Source: Hoylesella buccalis ATCC 35310 (GTDB taxonomy: Bacteria > Bacteroidota > Bacteroidia > Bacteroidales > Bacteroidaceae). From it: a DNA stretch of 64,000 nucleotides. The DNA lies in NCBI RefSeq assembly GCF_000177075.1, contig NZ_ADEG01000016.1, forward strand, positions 1 through 64,000, read 5' to 3'. Position numbers and translations under genes: made by a program. Positions 18,515 to 27,914 of the stretch are shown here, piece after piece (the first letter of the stretch is position 1; every line of letters begins with the position of its first letter). The notes under the pieces were generated by a model. It saw nothing but the letters and a program-made list of their open reading frames with translations, made no database searches and was not told where the DNA came from.

Positions 18515-19789
18515 ATGAATAAAGGTAAAGTTGATGTCCTGCTTGGTTTGCAGTGGGGTGACGAAGGAAAAGGCAAAGTAGTCGACGTGCTTACACCAAA
18601 ATATGATGTAGTTGCCAGGTTCCAAGGAGGCCCAAATGCAGGCCATACATTGGAGTTCGAGGGCCAAAAATATGTTCTTCGTAGCATTCCTTCTGGAATC
18701 TTTCAAGGGGGAAAGATCAATATCATCGGTAATGGGGTAGTGCTCGCACCTGATCTATTCATGGACGAAGCTAAAGAACTGGAGAAGAGTGGCCACGAAT
18801 TGAAAAGCCGTATTCATATCTCCAAGAAGGCTCATCTCATCATGCCTACGCATAGAGTGCTGGATAGGGCATACGAAGCCGCACGAGGAAAGGGCAAGGT
18901 TGGAACAACAGGTAAAGGCATTGGTCCGACATACACTGACAAAACGTCGAGAAATGGTTTGCGGGTAGGAGACATCCTTGACAACTTTCAGGAAAAATAT
19001 GAGGCTCATAAGGCGCGTCATTTGGACATGTTGAAGGCTCTTCACTTTACAGATTTCGATTTGGAAGAAACGGAAAAGCATTGGATGGAAGGTATAGAGT
19101 ACCTCAAACAATTTAAAATTGTTGACAGCGAACATGAGATCAATCATCTTCTTCGTGAGCAGAAAAGCATCTTGTGCGAAGGGGCGCAGGGTACCATGCT
19201 GGATATTGATTTTGGCAGTTATCCGTTTGTAACGTCTTCCAATACCATTTGTGCCGGGGCATGTATCGGTCTTGGCTTAGGTCCCAACAAGATTGGAAAC
19301 GTCTATGGCATCATGAAGGCTTATTGTACACGTGTAGGATCAGGCCCCTTTCCAACCGAATTGTTCGACGAGGATGGCAAGAAACTTCGTGACATCGGCC
19401 ATGAATATGGCGCTGTAACAGGAAGAGAGCGTCGTTGTGGATGGGTAGATTTGGTTCAATTACGTTATTCAATCATGGTCAACGGTGTGACTCACCTTAT
19501 TTTAATGAAGAGTGATGTGCTGGATCAATTCAAGGTGATTAAAGCATGCGTTGGTTATGAACTGAAGGATGGCACACAGACGAAGGAACTTCCTTATGAC
19601 CTTGAAGGAGTGAAGCCAATTTACCAAGAGCTACAAGGCTGGCACACTGACTTAACAAAAATGACCAATGAGGAAGAATTTCCACAGCAATTCAAAGATT
19701 ATATCAAGTTCTTGGAAGAGTTTTTGGAAACACCAATCAAGATTGTTTCAATCGGACCTGATCGTAATCAAACGATTGTAAGAAACTAA
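18515..19789 (+). CDS. purA: Adenylosuccinate synthetase
   Basis: 424 residues. It couples IMP, aspartate and GTP to form adenylosuccinate, the first step from IMP to AMP. The signature LGLQWGDEGKGKVVD begins at about residue 10; the GTTGKGIGPTYTDK and GSGPFPTEL motifs follow. It lies between fur and hisS with gaps of 1 and 18 bases, so a fur-purA-hisS transcript is likely. Confidence 0.97.
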   Translation: MNKGKVDVLLGLQWGDEGKGKVVDVLTPKYDVVARFQGGPNAGHTLEFEGQKYVLRSIPSGIFQGGKINIIGNGVVLAPDLFMDEAKELEKSGHELKSRIHISKKAHLIMPTHRVLDRAYEAARGKGKVGTTGKGIGPTYTDKTSRNGLRVGDILDNFQEKYEAHKARHLDMLKALHFTDFDLEETEKHWMEGIEYLKQFKIVDSEHEINHLLREQKSILCEGAQGTMLDIDFGSYPFVTSSNTICAGACIGLGLGPNKIGNVYGIMKAYCTRVGSGPFPTELFDEDGKKLRDIGHEYGAVTGRERRCGWVDLVQLRYSIMVNGVTHLILMKSDVLDQFKVIKACVGYELKDGTQTKELPYDLEGVKPIYQELQGWHTDLTKMTNEEEFPQQFKDYIKFLEEFLETPIKIVSIGPDRNQTIVRN

Positions 19790-19807
19790 TGACAAAAGAG
19801 AAATTAA

Positions 19808-21181
19808 ATGACTAACAAACCAACTATCGTCAAAGGGACTAGAGACTTCTCGCCTATGGAGATGTCTAAGCGCAATTACATATTCAAGACTATTGAAGAC
19901 GTTTATTCGCTTTATGGTTATCAACAAATAGAAACCCCAGCTATAGAAACTCTTCAAACCCTGATGGGCAAGTACGGTGAGGAAGGAGACAAGCTGCTTT
20001 TTAAGGTTCTTAATTCGGGTGACTTCCTGCGTAAGGTTGACGACAAAGAACTTGTGGAAAGAAATACGTTGAAACTTGCATCGCAACTTTGTGAGAAAGG
20101 ACTACGGTACGACTTGACTGTACCATTCGCTCGCTATGTTGTCATGCATCATGATGAACTTCAATTCCCTTTTAAGCGTTACCAAATTCAACCTGTTTGG
20201 CGTGCCGATCGACCTCAAAAGGGCCGATATCGAGAGTTTTATCAGTGCGATGCCGACGTGGTGGGATCAGATTCCTTGCTCAATGAGGTTGAATTGATGC
20301 AAATTGTTGATGAGGTGTTCCAAAGGTTTGGCGTGCGGGTAATCATCAAAATCAATAACAGAAAGATACTTTCGGGTATTGCTGAGATGATAGGTGCTGC
20401 GGATAAAATAGTAGACATCACAGTTGCCATCGACAAATTGGACAAGATAGGTCTTGAAAATGTCAACCAAGAGTTGGCAAACGCCGGTATCTCTCCAGAC
20501 GCCATCGAGAAGTTGCAACCCATCATATCCCTTCAAGGAACAAATGATGAAAAGCTCAACGTCATCAAAAACGTGCTGAAAGACAGCCAGGTAGGACTGA
20601 AGGGTGTGGAAGAAGTTGCCTATATCTTAGATGTGTTGAAACCAATGCAGCTTAATAACGAGATAGAACTTGATTTGACTTTGGCGCGAGGCCTTAATTA
20701 TTACACTGGTGCCATTTTTGAAGTAAAGGCTAAGGATGTTTCTATTGGCAGCATTACAGGTGGTGGTCGTTACGATAACTTGACGGGTATTTTTGGCAAG
20801 CCAGGATTGAGTGGAGTAGGAATCTCGTTTGGTGCCGATCGTATCTATGATGTATTAAATGCTTTAGACTTGTATCCAAAAGAAACAACCAATTCTACTC
20901 AAATTCTTTTCATCAATTTTGGCGAAAAAGAGACGGCCTATTGTTTGCCTTTGGTCAATGAGGCTCGCAGTCATGGAGTCAGCGCAGAGATGTACCCAGA
21001 TGCGGTTAAAATGAAGAAGCAGATGAGTTATGCTAATGCAAAGCAAATCGCATTCGTGGCCATGGCTGGTGAAAACGAGATGCAGGAAAATAAGATAACG
21101 ATCAAAAACATGGAAACAGGAGAACAAATATTAGTTCCTATTTCTGACTTTATGGATGTCTTTTCTGAACAAAGAAAGTAA
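19808..21181 (+). CDS. hisS: Histidine-tRNA ligase
   Basis: 457 residues, class II synthetase. Motif 1 region near KGTRDFSP, motif 2 around [20 protein letters not shown], the histidine-specific ARGLNYYTG and motif 3 [11 protein letters not shown] are visible, followed by a C-terminal anticodon-binding domain. It charges tRNA-His. A strong terminator ends the unit 13 bases after the stop. Confidence 0.96.
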   Translation: MTNKPTIVKGTRDFSPMEMSKRNYIFKTIEDVYSLYGYQQIETPAIETLQTLMGKYGEEGDKLLFKVLNSGDFLRKVDDKELVERNTLKLASQLCEKGLRYDLTVPFARYVVMHHDELQFPFKRYQIQPVWRADRPQKGRYREFYQCDADVVGSDSLLNEVELMQIVDEVFQRFGVRVIIKINNRKILSGIAEMIGAADKIVDITVAIDKLDKIGLENVNQELANAGISPDAIEKLQPIISLQGTNDEKLNVIKNVLKDSQVGLKGVEEVAYILDVLKPMQLNNEIELDLTLARGLNYYTGAIFEVKAKDVSIGSITGGGRYDNLTGIFGKPGLSGVGISFGADRIYDVLNALDLYPKETTNSTQILFINFGEKETAYCLPLVNEARSHGVSAEMYPDAVKMKKQMSYANAKQIAFVAMAGENEMQENKITIKNMETGEQILVPISDFMDVFSEQRK

Positions 21182-21194
21182 GATTTATAACAGA

Positions 21195-21232
21195 AGAATG
21201 GTGAAGTCCGCAAGATTTCACCATTCTTTTTT
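21195..21232 (+). terminator. Rho-independent terminator after hisS
   Basis: AGAATGGTGAA pairs perfectly with TTCACCATTCT (11 bp, 11-nt loop) and is followed by a T run. Confidence 0.9.
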
Positions 21233-21263
21233 GTTCTTATGCTTGTAATTGTATTGATTTTTG

Positions 21264-21271
21264 TATCTTTG
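21264..21271 (+). promoter_or_regulatory. -7 box for the second fur gene
   Basis: TATCTTTG with a TTG 18 bases upstream (21243-21245). It overlaps the longer open frame, so translation must begin at the ATG at 21294. Confidence 0.6.
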
Positions 21272-21293
21272 CACTTTCAAAAAATGTACGAAT

Positions 21294-21734
21294 ATGACAT
21301 CAGAAAACAAAGCATATAATAAGTTAATCGAAGCTGGAGTGCATCCTTCAGCACAGCGGTTGGCCATCATGGAGTTCCTGATGGAAAATCATACCCATCC
21401 AACAGTGGAGGATGTTTATAAAGGTTTGTGTCCCAAAATTCCAACCCTAAGTAAGACTACCGTTTATAATACGCTGCGTTTATTTTCAGAACATCAAGCT
21501 GCTCAAATGATAACCATTGACGAGCATCGTGTGTGTTACGATGGTTGTGTAGAGCCCCATGTACATTTTTATTGTAAGAAATGCAAAAGGGTGATAGATA
21601 TGCCAGAAGAAGATGCACCGAAACTTGTTCAGAATAGAAATATTCACGGAAATATTGTTGATGAGATTCAGCTATACTACAAAGGCATCTGCACTGAATG
21701 TGCGCAGAAGGAGATTGCAGAACATTCTAATTAA
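21294..21734 (+). CDS. Fur family metal-responsive regulator (second copy)
   Basis: About 146 residues. Winged helix (HPSAQRLAIMEFLMENHTHP, TLSKTTVYNTLRLF) followed by the HVHFYCKKCKRV zinc site and a C-terminal CTEC pair. It differs clearly from the first Fur protein at 18028, so the two probably sense different signals (iron, zinc or peroxide). The start is fixed by the -7 box just upstream. It is convergent with the phosphohexomutase gene. Confidence 0.9.
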   Translation: MTSENKAYNKLIEAGVHPSAQRLAIMEFLMENHTHPTVEDVYKGLCPKIPTLSKTTVYNTLRLFSEHQAAQMITIDEHRVCYDGCVEPHVHFYCKKCKRVIDMPEEDAPKLVQNRNIHGNIVDEIQLYYKGICTECAQKEIAEHSN

Positions 21735-21785
21735 TAAAAAACGACATAATCTAAATTCGTAACTATCTGAATGATAGTTAAATAT

Positions 21786-21822
21786 AAACCCATAGAGATT
21801 GGATGCTAATCTCTATGGGTTT
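21786..21822. terminator. Perfect hairpin between convergent genes
   Basis: AAACCCATAGAGATT pairs with AATCTCTATGGGTTT over 15 bp with a 7-nt loop. It lies 52 bases after the second fur stop and could end transcripts from either side. Its sequence is related to the repeat cluster at 14372-14460. Confidence 0.65.
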
Positions 21823-21831
21823 GCTGTCTAA

Positions 21832-21910
21832 ACTCATTGACTTTGGCGGTCAAACTCTTTGACTTTAACCGCTAAACTCTTTGACTTTGGTTGTCGCACT
21901 CAATGACATA
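21832..21910. repeat. Interspersed 22-bp-type repeat cluster, copy 2
   Basis: Three to four consecutive imperfect units of CTCwTTGACTTTgg...CwAA with a period of about 22 bases, ending at CTCAATGACATAG. It sits in the gap between convergent genes, like copy 3. Confidence 0.65.
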
Positions 21911-21966
21911 GAATATGAAGCAACAAATTGAGCCGCCAATGAAGGAAGCTCAATTCGTTTCTTGGT

Positions 21967-23715
21967 TTACTCAAGATGCAGACTTTTCTTGATGGCATTG
22001 ATTTTTTCATTGGCCTCTGCATCGCAACGTTCATAGCATCCGGCACATTTCATCGTGCCTTTTACCTCCAGATAAAACTTGATCTTAGGCTCCGTTCCCG
22101 ATGGGCGAACGCTCACCTTGGTGCCATCATCGCAGAACCACTGTAGCACATTGCTGGTGTCAGGCATGTCAAGTTTGGAAATATTTCCATTAATATCACG
22201 CTGTTCAAGCGTCTGGTAGTCTTTCCAAATAACGACCTTTGAGCCTCCAAGCTCTGTCGGCGGATTCTTTCTGAAGTCCTCCATCATGGCCTTGATTTCG
22301 TCTGCACCAGTCTTTCCAGGACGCACTACATTGACGGTAAACTCCTTGGAGAAGCCGTATTCCAGATAGATGTCCATGAGAAGATCGTAAAGTGTCTTAC
22401 CTTGATCTTTGGCGTACGCGCAAATTTCAGCCAAGAGACACATGGCGCTCACTGCATCCTTGTCGCGAACAAAGTCGGCAGCCATGAAGCCATAGCTCTC
22501 TTCGCCGCCGCCGATGTATTTCTTGCCGGAATCAGCAATGCGTATTTCACGAGCAATCCACTTGAAACCAGTGTAGCAATCAATCATCTCAATGTTGTTC
22601 TTCTCGGCAACTTTCCGAATCACCTCTGTGGTCACGATGGTCTTAACGATGTAGTCTGTTGGCTTCAACAGGCCCATGTTCTTGCGGTTGGTGATGATGT
22701 AATAGAGGAAAATCAAGCATGTTTGGTTCCCGTTTATCAAGATCCACTCGCCCTTGTCGTTCTTGCATGCCATGCCAACGCGGTCGGCATCAGGGTCACT
22801 GGCCATCACGATGTCGGCGTCTAGTTCTTTTGCATCGCGCAAAGCCAATGTCAATGCTTCGCCATTTTCAGGGTTTGGAGAAACAACGGTAGGGAAGTTG
22901 CCATCCTTTACCATCTGTTCCTTAACGCAATGCACGTTGTCGAAGCCCCAATATTTAAGTGAGCGCGGAATCATCTTCATACCAGTGCCGTGCAAAGGCG
23001 TATAAACGATTTTCAAATCGTGTTGGCGTTTAATCAATTCCGGGTCGATGCTAACGGTCTTAACTGCGTCGAGATAAGCCTGATCGATGTCCTCTCCGAT
23101 GATTTGAAGCAGCTGTTTGTTACCTTCAAACTTAACGTCTTCTACCTTCACCTTGTTCACTTCATTGATGATTCCCATGTCGTGTGGAGCCAACACTTGT
23201 GCGCCGTCTTCCCAATAAGCCTTGTATCCATTGTACTCTTTTGGGTTGTGACTGGCTGTAATGTTCACACCAGCTTGGCAACCAAGATGCCTGATAGCGA
23301 ATGAACACTCGGGTGTAGGTCGCATGTCGTCGAACAAATATACCTTGATGCCATTGGCCGTAAAGATATCGGCGACACTTTCGGCGAATTTACGACTGTT
23401 GTTGCGGCAATCATGGCACACGACAACGGATATGTCGTTACGATCCTGGAAGTTTTTCTTCAGGTAATTGGCAAATCCTTGGGTAGCCATGCCCACCGTG
23501 TAGATGTTCATACGGTTGCTTCCGGCACCCATGATACCACGAAGTCCACCTGTTCCAAACTCTAAATCTTTGTAGAAAGAATCGATCAAGTCTGTCTTGT
23601 CTTCAGCTTCAATCTTTGCTTTCACTTCTCTCTGGGTCTCCTCATCAAATGCGGGAGTCAACCATTGTTTTGCCTTCTGTTCACACTGGGCAATCAGTTC
23701 TGCATTGTTTGCCAT
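21967..23715 (-). CDS. Phosphoglucomutase/phosphomannomutase family enzyme
   Basis: 582 residues, four-domain alpha-phosphohexomutase. The phosphoserine motif TASHNPKEYNGYK, the metal loop DPDADRVG, the sugar loop GGGEESYGF and the phosphate loop RPSGTEPKIKFYLEV are all present. It interconverts hexose 1- and 6-phosphates for glycogen and surface polysaccharide synthesis. After the phosphate loop the C-terminal domain carries an unusual cysteine group CAGCYERC. A -7 box (CAAAGATA at 23751-23758, minus strand) lies 36 bases upstream. Confidence 0.93.
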   Translation of the reverse strand: MANNAELIAQCEQKAKQWLTPAFDEETQREVKAKIEAEDKTDLIDSFYKDLEFGTGGLRGIMGAGSNRMNIYTVGMATQGFANYLKKNFQDRNDISVVVCHDCRNNSRKFAESVADIFTANGIKVYLFDDMRPTPECSFAIRHLGCQAGVNITASHNPKEYNGYKAYWEDGAQVLAPHDMGIINEVNKVKVEDVKFEGNKQLLQIIGEDIDQAYLDAVKTVSIDPELIKRQHDLKIVYTPLHGTGMKMIPRSLKYWGFDNVHCVKEQMVKDGNFPTVVSPNPENGEALTLALRDAKELDADIVMASDPDADRVGMACKNDKGEWILINGNQTCLIFLYYIITNRKNMGLLKPTDYIVKTIVTTEVIRKVAEKNNIEMIDCYTGFKWIAREIRIADSGKKYIGGGEESYGFMAADFVRDKDAVSAMCLLAEICAYAKDQGKTLYDLLMDIYLEYGFSKEFTVNVVRPGKTGADEIKAMMEDFRKNPPTELGGSKVVIWKDYQTLEQRDINGNISKLDMPDTSNVLQWFCDDGTKVSVRPSGTEPKIKFYLEVKGTMKCAGCYERCDAEANEKINAIKKSLHLE

Positions 23716-23868
23716 ATCTTTATGCTGTTTAAGTTATACGTATTGTTTGACAAAGATAGTAATTTTAAATGAGAATTTTCTGGCATTAAGCGTTTTTTTG
23801 TACATTTGCAAAGAGCTTGCAAAATAGCGATTGATTAACAACTTCAAGTTTTAAACTTATCGATAACC

Positions 23869-24186
23869 ATGTATTACAAAGGACTAATAATAGCGGTGTC
23901 AACATTTCTTATCATCGGCCTCTTTCATCCCGTGGTGATTAAGGTTGAGTACAAATGGGGCGTTCGTCCCTGGTGGATATTCCTGGTTATGGGCATTTTA
24001 TCTGTCATAGCGTCACTTTTTGTTGAAGATGTCATGTTTTCATCGCTCCTTGGCGTATTGGGTGCTTCGTGTTTGTGGACGATTGGAGAGCTGTTCTCTC
24101 AAAAGAAACGAGTTGAAAAAGGATGGTTCCCAATGAATCCGAAGCGAAAAGATCAATATGACATCATCAACCCGGATGAGAAATAA
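23869..24186 (+). CDS. DUF4491 family membrane protein
   Basis: 105 residues with three hydrophobic segments (about 5-23, 34-51, 56-76) and a charged tail ending in NPKRKDQYDIINPDEK. Matches the small DUF4491 membrane family of Bacteroidetes; function unknown. A -7 box TACATTTG at 23801-23808 lies upstream. It is followed by rlmH after about 80 bases. Confidence 0.75.
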   Translation: MYYKGLIIAVSTFLIIGLFHPVVIKVEYKWGVRPWWIFLVMGILSVIASLFVEDVMFSSLLGVLGASCLWTIGELFSQKKRVEKGWFPMNPKRKDQYDIINPDEK

Positions 24187-24265
24187 ATATCCTGTGCCGG
24201 GTAGAAATAAGCGAATTCTCCATGAATGGTGATGGAACGATTGTGGTAGGAAATCCTTTTAGCAT

Positions 24266-24736
24266 ATGAAAACAGAACTAATAGTGGTGGGTAAAACTGA
24301 TAATCCACATTTTATTGCAGGTATAGAGGACTATGTACGGAGGATTTGTCATTATGTACCATTCAACATAGCTGTGATTCCTGAGCTAAAAAACAACAAG
24401 AACAGGGGAGTGGAACAACAAAAAGTGCAGGAAGGGCAGTTGATTCTTAAGAAGATAGAGGCTGCTGATACTGTGGTTTTATTGGATGAGCATGGCAAAG
24501 AATTTCGGAGTATTGAATTGGCGGCATGGATGGAAAAGAAACAACAATCGGTTAGAAAACTTGTTTTTGTGATTGGTGGCCCATACGGTTTCTCTCCGGA
24601 AGTGTATGGGCGAGCAAATGAGAAGATTTCTTTGTCTAAATTGACATTCTCGCATCAGATGGTCCGATTGATCTTTGTTGAGCAGTTGTATCGAGCTTGT
24701 ACCATCCTGAAAGGCGAGCCTTATCATCACGAATAG
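24266..24736 (+). CDS. rlmH: 23S rRNA (pseudouridine1915-N3)-methyltransferase
   Basis: 156 residues, SPOUT superfamily. The knotted SAM-binding C-terminal part is clear: VFVIGGPYGFSPEVYGRAN, then LSKLTFSHQMVRLIFVEQLY and the terminal KGEPYHHE. It methylates pseudouridine 1915 in helix 69 of 23S rRNA. It is the last chromosomal gene before the accessory island and has a strong terminator 46 bases downstream. Confidence 0.95.
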   Translation: MKTELIVVGKTDNPHFIAGIEDYVRRICHYVPFNIAVIPELKNNKNRGVEQQKVQEGQLILKKIEAADTVVLLDEHGKEFRSIELAAWMEKKQQSVRKLVFVIGGPYGFSPEVYGRANEKISLSKLTFSHQMVRLIFVEQLYRACTILKGEPYHHE

Positions 24737-24782
24737 CCGCTAAAATCGTGTTATTGATGAGCGGACGACAGAACAAGTAGGT

Positions 24783-24826
24783 GCAAATAAAAAGTCCTGA
24801 ACATATGTTCAGGACTTTTTATTTGC
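24783..24826. terminator. 44-nt perfect palindrome, bidirectional terminator
   Basis: GCAAATAAAAAGTCCTGAAC and its complement form two perfect 22-base arms centred on CATATG. The A-rich and T-rich flanks inside the palindrome would act as a U-tract in either direction. It ends rlmH and marks the left edge of the island. Confidence 0.9.
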
Positions 24827-24830
24827 AACC

Positions 24831-24857
24831 TTTCTTCTGTGGTACCACCAGAAATCG
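24831..24857. repeat. Degenerate direct copy of the tRNA-Phe 3' end (att-like)
   Basis: TTTCTTCTGTGGTACCACCA followed by GAAATCG. The comparable stretch at 44011-44039 reads TTTCTTC, then AAA, then GTGGTGCCACCAGGAATCG. Over the 19 bases inside the tRNA, 17 match. The orientation is the same, as expected for an attachment-site duplication. Confidence 0.5.
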
Positions 24858-25080
24858 TAATTTGTTTCCAAGTGGCTGAATATCACTAATTTTCAAAAGC
24901 TACTCAACTGTAATCTCCTCCGTTTGCTCCACCAGTGACTTGCTGTGTTTTGCTTATCATTACAGCGGATGATTTCGTAACACAAAAGTAATAAACTTAA
25001 TCGAATTGGCAAATTAGTAACCGAAAAAATACAACATAGAGCCTTTTAAGAATATTTTCTTGAGTTTTTTTCTGTTTGTG
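24858..25080. other. Left-border spacer of the island
   Basis: About 220 bases between the att-like copy and the ATPase promoter. Only an 18-codon minus-strand frame (MISKTQQVTGGANGGDYS) is visible; it is too short to call. Confidence 0.4.
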
Positions 25081-25111
25081 TTGCATGGTTGCTCGAAAAT
25101 GATTATCTTTG
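25081..25111 (+). promoter_or_regulatory. Promoter of the ABC/OLD-like ATPase gene
   Basis: TTG at 25081-25083, a 20-bp spacer and TATCTTTG at 25104-25111. It places transcription start about 15 bases before the ATG at 25134 and excludes the earlier in-frame codon. Confidence 0.65.
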
Positions 25112-25133
25112 CACATATAAAAAAGTATATCTT

Positions 25134-26477
25134 ATGATTGAATCATTAACTGTCACAAACTTTTATTGCTTTAAGGAGCGTACAACAATTCTATTTACGG
25201 CGAAAAAAGAGCGTAATAGAATGTTGGATAATAATTTTTGTGGGTTTACGACTCAAAACAAGATAAATATCTTAAAACTAGTATTTTTATTAGGGAATAA
25301 TGGTGCTGGAAAGAGTAAAATTCTGAGCGCATTTGATGCATTACAGTATCTTATTGGCCAAATTCGTGAACGTAAAGATGAATCTTTGCGTTATAGGCCA
25401 TTTGCTTTTGACGAAGAATGTTTAAACAAGCCATCTGAAATAGAGATAGTATATCATATTAATGATTCACGGTATTTATATAGTATTAAATGGGATAAAT
25501 ATGCTATATATGAGGAGATTTTAGATGAATTACGAACCAAAACTAATATCAATCTATTTCATCGTTGGTATGATAAGGTTAGTGACATCGTAAAAGTTGA
25601 CTTTACAGATAAAATACAAATTAGTGATAATGAGAATTATATTATCAGCAGTTCGTTATTGAAAAATAATTCAGTATTTAGTACTATTATTAAAACGAAT
25701 ATTTCTCATGCGTTGCTAAATTCACATTTGTTATTTTTTATGGAAGGTTTTGAAATTGTTAATTTAGAAGATGTTGATTTAAATGAAGAACTTCCTGATG
25801 ATAAAACAGAAAATAGCAAACAATTAAAAAATGTCATTTGTTCGTTTTTAAAATCTGTAGATACTAATATAATGTCATATGAGAAATTGAAAATTGATGT
25901 AGAGTATCCTGCTGAGTTATTGCAAAAACTAAAGTCATTGTCAGACAAACAAGAAGCAGAGTTAAGAATGCTGTTTAGGATGGATGAGGAAAAACACATT
26001 GTGAATACGTTTCATCGTTTGGATAAAAAAACAGGAAATAGAAGAGGGCGTTTGCCGCTATCAGAACAATCTGATGGCACTAAGGAGATACTTCGATTTT
26101 TAATTGTATTAGATGAGGCTATTAGAAAAGAGAAAACGATAATTTTAGATGATTATAGTAGTGGAGTTCAAAGAAATACGTTGAATCAGCTACTGAAATT
26201 TTTTTTAGGGGCGGCACAAAATGCTCAACTAATAATATCAACTCAAGATTATAGTTTATTGGATTTTGATATTATAAGAAGAGATTCTATCCGTTTTTTG
26301 GTAAAGGATGACATTGCTTCTGCTCATGTTCAATCTATTAATTTATCATTACTGCATAAGAATTCTAGTTTACATCATTATGTAAGCAAAATGAATGTAT
26401 ATGAGCAGTTACCCAAAATGGATGAAGCATTATTTGAAGAACTGTTGAGAATGTACAAAACTATTGCTATGAGATAG
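25134..26477 (+). CDS. ABC/OLD-like AAA ATPase (ATP-binding protein of the AAA_15/AAA_21 type)
   Basis: About 447 residues. It begins MIESLTVTNFYCFKE, the usual first strand of OLD/RecF-like ATPases, followed by Walker A LLGNNGAGKSK. The C-terminal lobe has a signature-like LPLSEQSDGTKE, a Walker B TIILDDY and IISTQDY in the switch position. The middle is long, charged and AT-rich. Family members often act in phage defence (OLD, RloA, AriA types), but no TOPRIM or nuclease domain is visible here and no partner gene follows. Codon use is much more AT-rich than the chromosome, indicating transfer. The function is not assigned. Confidence 0.8.
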   Translation: MIESLTVTNFYCFKERTTILFTAKKERNRMLDNNFCGFTTQNKINILKLVFLLGNNGAGKSKILSAFDALQYLIGQIRERKDESLRYRPFAFDEECLNKPSEIEIVYHINDSRYLYSIKWDKYAIYEEILDELRTKTNINLFHRWYDKVSDIVKVDFTDKIQISDNENYIISSSLLKNNSVFSTIIKTNISHALLNSHLLFFMEGFEIVNLEDVDLNEELPDDKTENSKQLKNVICSFLKSVDTNIMSYEKLKIDVEYPAELLQKLKSLSDKQEAELRMLFRMDEEKHIVNTFHRLDKKTGNRRGRLPLSEQSDGTKEILRFLIVLDEAIRKEKTIILDDYSSGVQRNTLNQLLKFFLGAAQNAQLIISTQDYSLLDFDIIRRDSIRFLVKDDIASAHVQSINLSLLHKNSSLHHYVSKMNVYEQLPKMDEALFEELLRMYKTIAMR

Positions 26478-26628
26478 TTTGGTATCGTCATCCGGTAAAT
26501 CCATATGTTAATCAAAAAAGCGAAATCAATTTGTAATCAATAAAAACTAATAACACCTTAAAGGTCTGTTTGGAAGCAAGTTCTCGATATGTTTTTTTCT
26601 ACTTTTGTTTTCTGATTTCGAAAACTAT

Positions 26629-27665
26629 CTTTCGTACGCACTGTTCGGTATACAGCGATTTCTATTTTGAGGTAGTAGTCAATTAGTTCCACAAACTAAT
26701 CCTACGCAACTTGTCATTAGAAGCAATTGACTGTGTGTTGCATGCCAATAACCAAGGGAGTGTTTCTCTCCGATGTGCTTACCAGTCAAGAACACTGCGT
26801 TTCTTTAGAAGCGTAACTTTTGCCTTGACTTTCTTCCATGCATTTCCAAGTGCACATACATATCCAGTGCCTTAACCATTCGTTTGCATCAATACCGAGA
26901 CGTTTTATCTATGTAAGATATAATATTCAATCTATACTCTTATATAATGAGCTTCTACTTCCTAATTTCGTACCCCATTACAGACTTGGTAACTCTTTGA
27001 GTTTGGCTTTCATCTTAATTAAAGATGTATACTCGGAAGGCATTCTCTCCTCATTACATAAAAAGGATATTCCAAGAACTCTACTTTTCTTACATACGAT
27101 ATAACAATCTTTTTACGGTTCACTTTAAGGAAGAGTTTGCTTTCTATGAACCGAGTTATTGACTCCTTTACACATTGGACACTACGTTTGGATTTACTGA
27201 ATATCAGCGCAGCGTTTGCTTAATAAAGTAATAGGATGTTCACATCTTTCAGGTTCCTATCCAGTTCATTGGTATGATATTCCCCAGTAGAGGACTTAAA
27301 GAACCTCTTGGGGGACTCTCTTGGGTGCTCATTTCGAACAATTCTTCGTTTATTATGTCACTACGCAGATATTTGTGTATCAGATTTATTACACCTTTCC
27401 ATATTTTACGCCGCGACTGAGTATTTTTATTAGTTTACTATGACTTACCATGTCAAAGAAGCGTTCGAGGTCGAAGTCAACTACGTACTTATCTTCATCC
27501 ACTATCTTTTGTGTTCTCCGCAGAGCATCACGCCCCCCTTTGGGGATAACCGTAATTTGTTTTCGGAAACTGACGCTTGTATAGTGAGGACAATATTTGA
27601 TTTAAAGTTTGTTACACAAGTCGGTCTATTACAATCTAGGTGTTCTAAAGGCGTTTCTTGCTATC
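26629..27665 (-). pseudogene. Degenerate group II intron reverse transcriptase/maturase
   Basis: Translating the minus strand in pieces recovers an LtrA-like order of motifs: IVIDRLV at the start, DEDKYVVDFDLERFFDMVSH, then IHKYLRSDIINEELF and PPRGSLSPLLGNI, then KSKRSVQCVKESITRFIESK. The last is followed by a maturase-like KVEFLEYPFY and a basic C-terminal tail. Several frameshifts and stops interrupt it, and the catalytic YADD is lost (it reads Y-stop-A-N). At 26629-26660 the sequence resembles the stem of intron domain V (TGTATACCGAACAGTGCGTA). It is dead as a protein. Confidence 0.85.
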
Positions 27666-27878
27666 ATCCTTAAGGTTTTCTACTCTAAAACCGGGTAGGA
27701 ACAATAAGTACCGGGCTGCAAGGAACATATTAACTCGTTTTTATTTATCAGGAGGTCTTTTCTTATTTTGTGTTTTTTTCTGTGTTGTTTATTGTAGAGA
27801 AATTCAGTAATTAATAGGGTCGAAAGGCTGGATATATGATAATATATTGCCTGTAGTTGAGTTTTTTTCGGTAAACTG
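27666..27878. other. Probable 5' RNA part of the dead intron
   Basis: About 210 bases upstream (minus sense) of the reverse transcriptase remnant. By position it would hold the intron's 5' RNA domains, but no defined structure was recognised. No gene is supported. Confidence 0.3.
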
Positions 27879-27909
27879 TTTGTAATATTGAAAAAAAGTC
27901 ATATATTTG
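27879..27909 (+). promoter_or_regulatory. Textbook Bacteroidetes promoter of the small-ORF locus
   Basis: TTTG at 27879-27882, a 19-bp spacer and TATATTTG at 27902-27909. It directs transcription into the hairpin-rich leader. Confidence 0.75.
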
Positions 27910-27914
27910 CAAAC

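Noticed and set aside
24932-24969. 18-codon minus-strand peptide MISKTQQVTGGANGGDYS that looks like the end of a double-glycine peptide precursor
   Set aside because: Too short, no promoter or maturation gene nearby, and the position next to an att-like repeat makes chance reading likely.
27440-27673. 77-codon plus-strand frame in the intron fossil
   Set aside because: The opposite strand here encodes the clear reverse transcriptase motif YVVDFDLERFF; the plus frame is its shadow.
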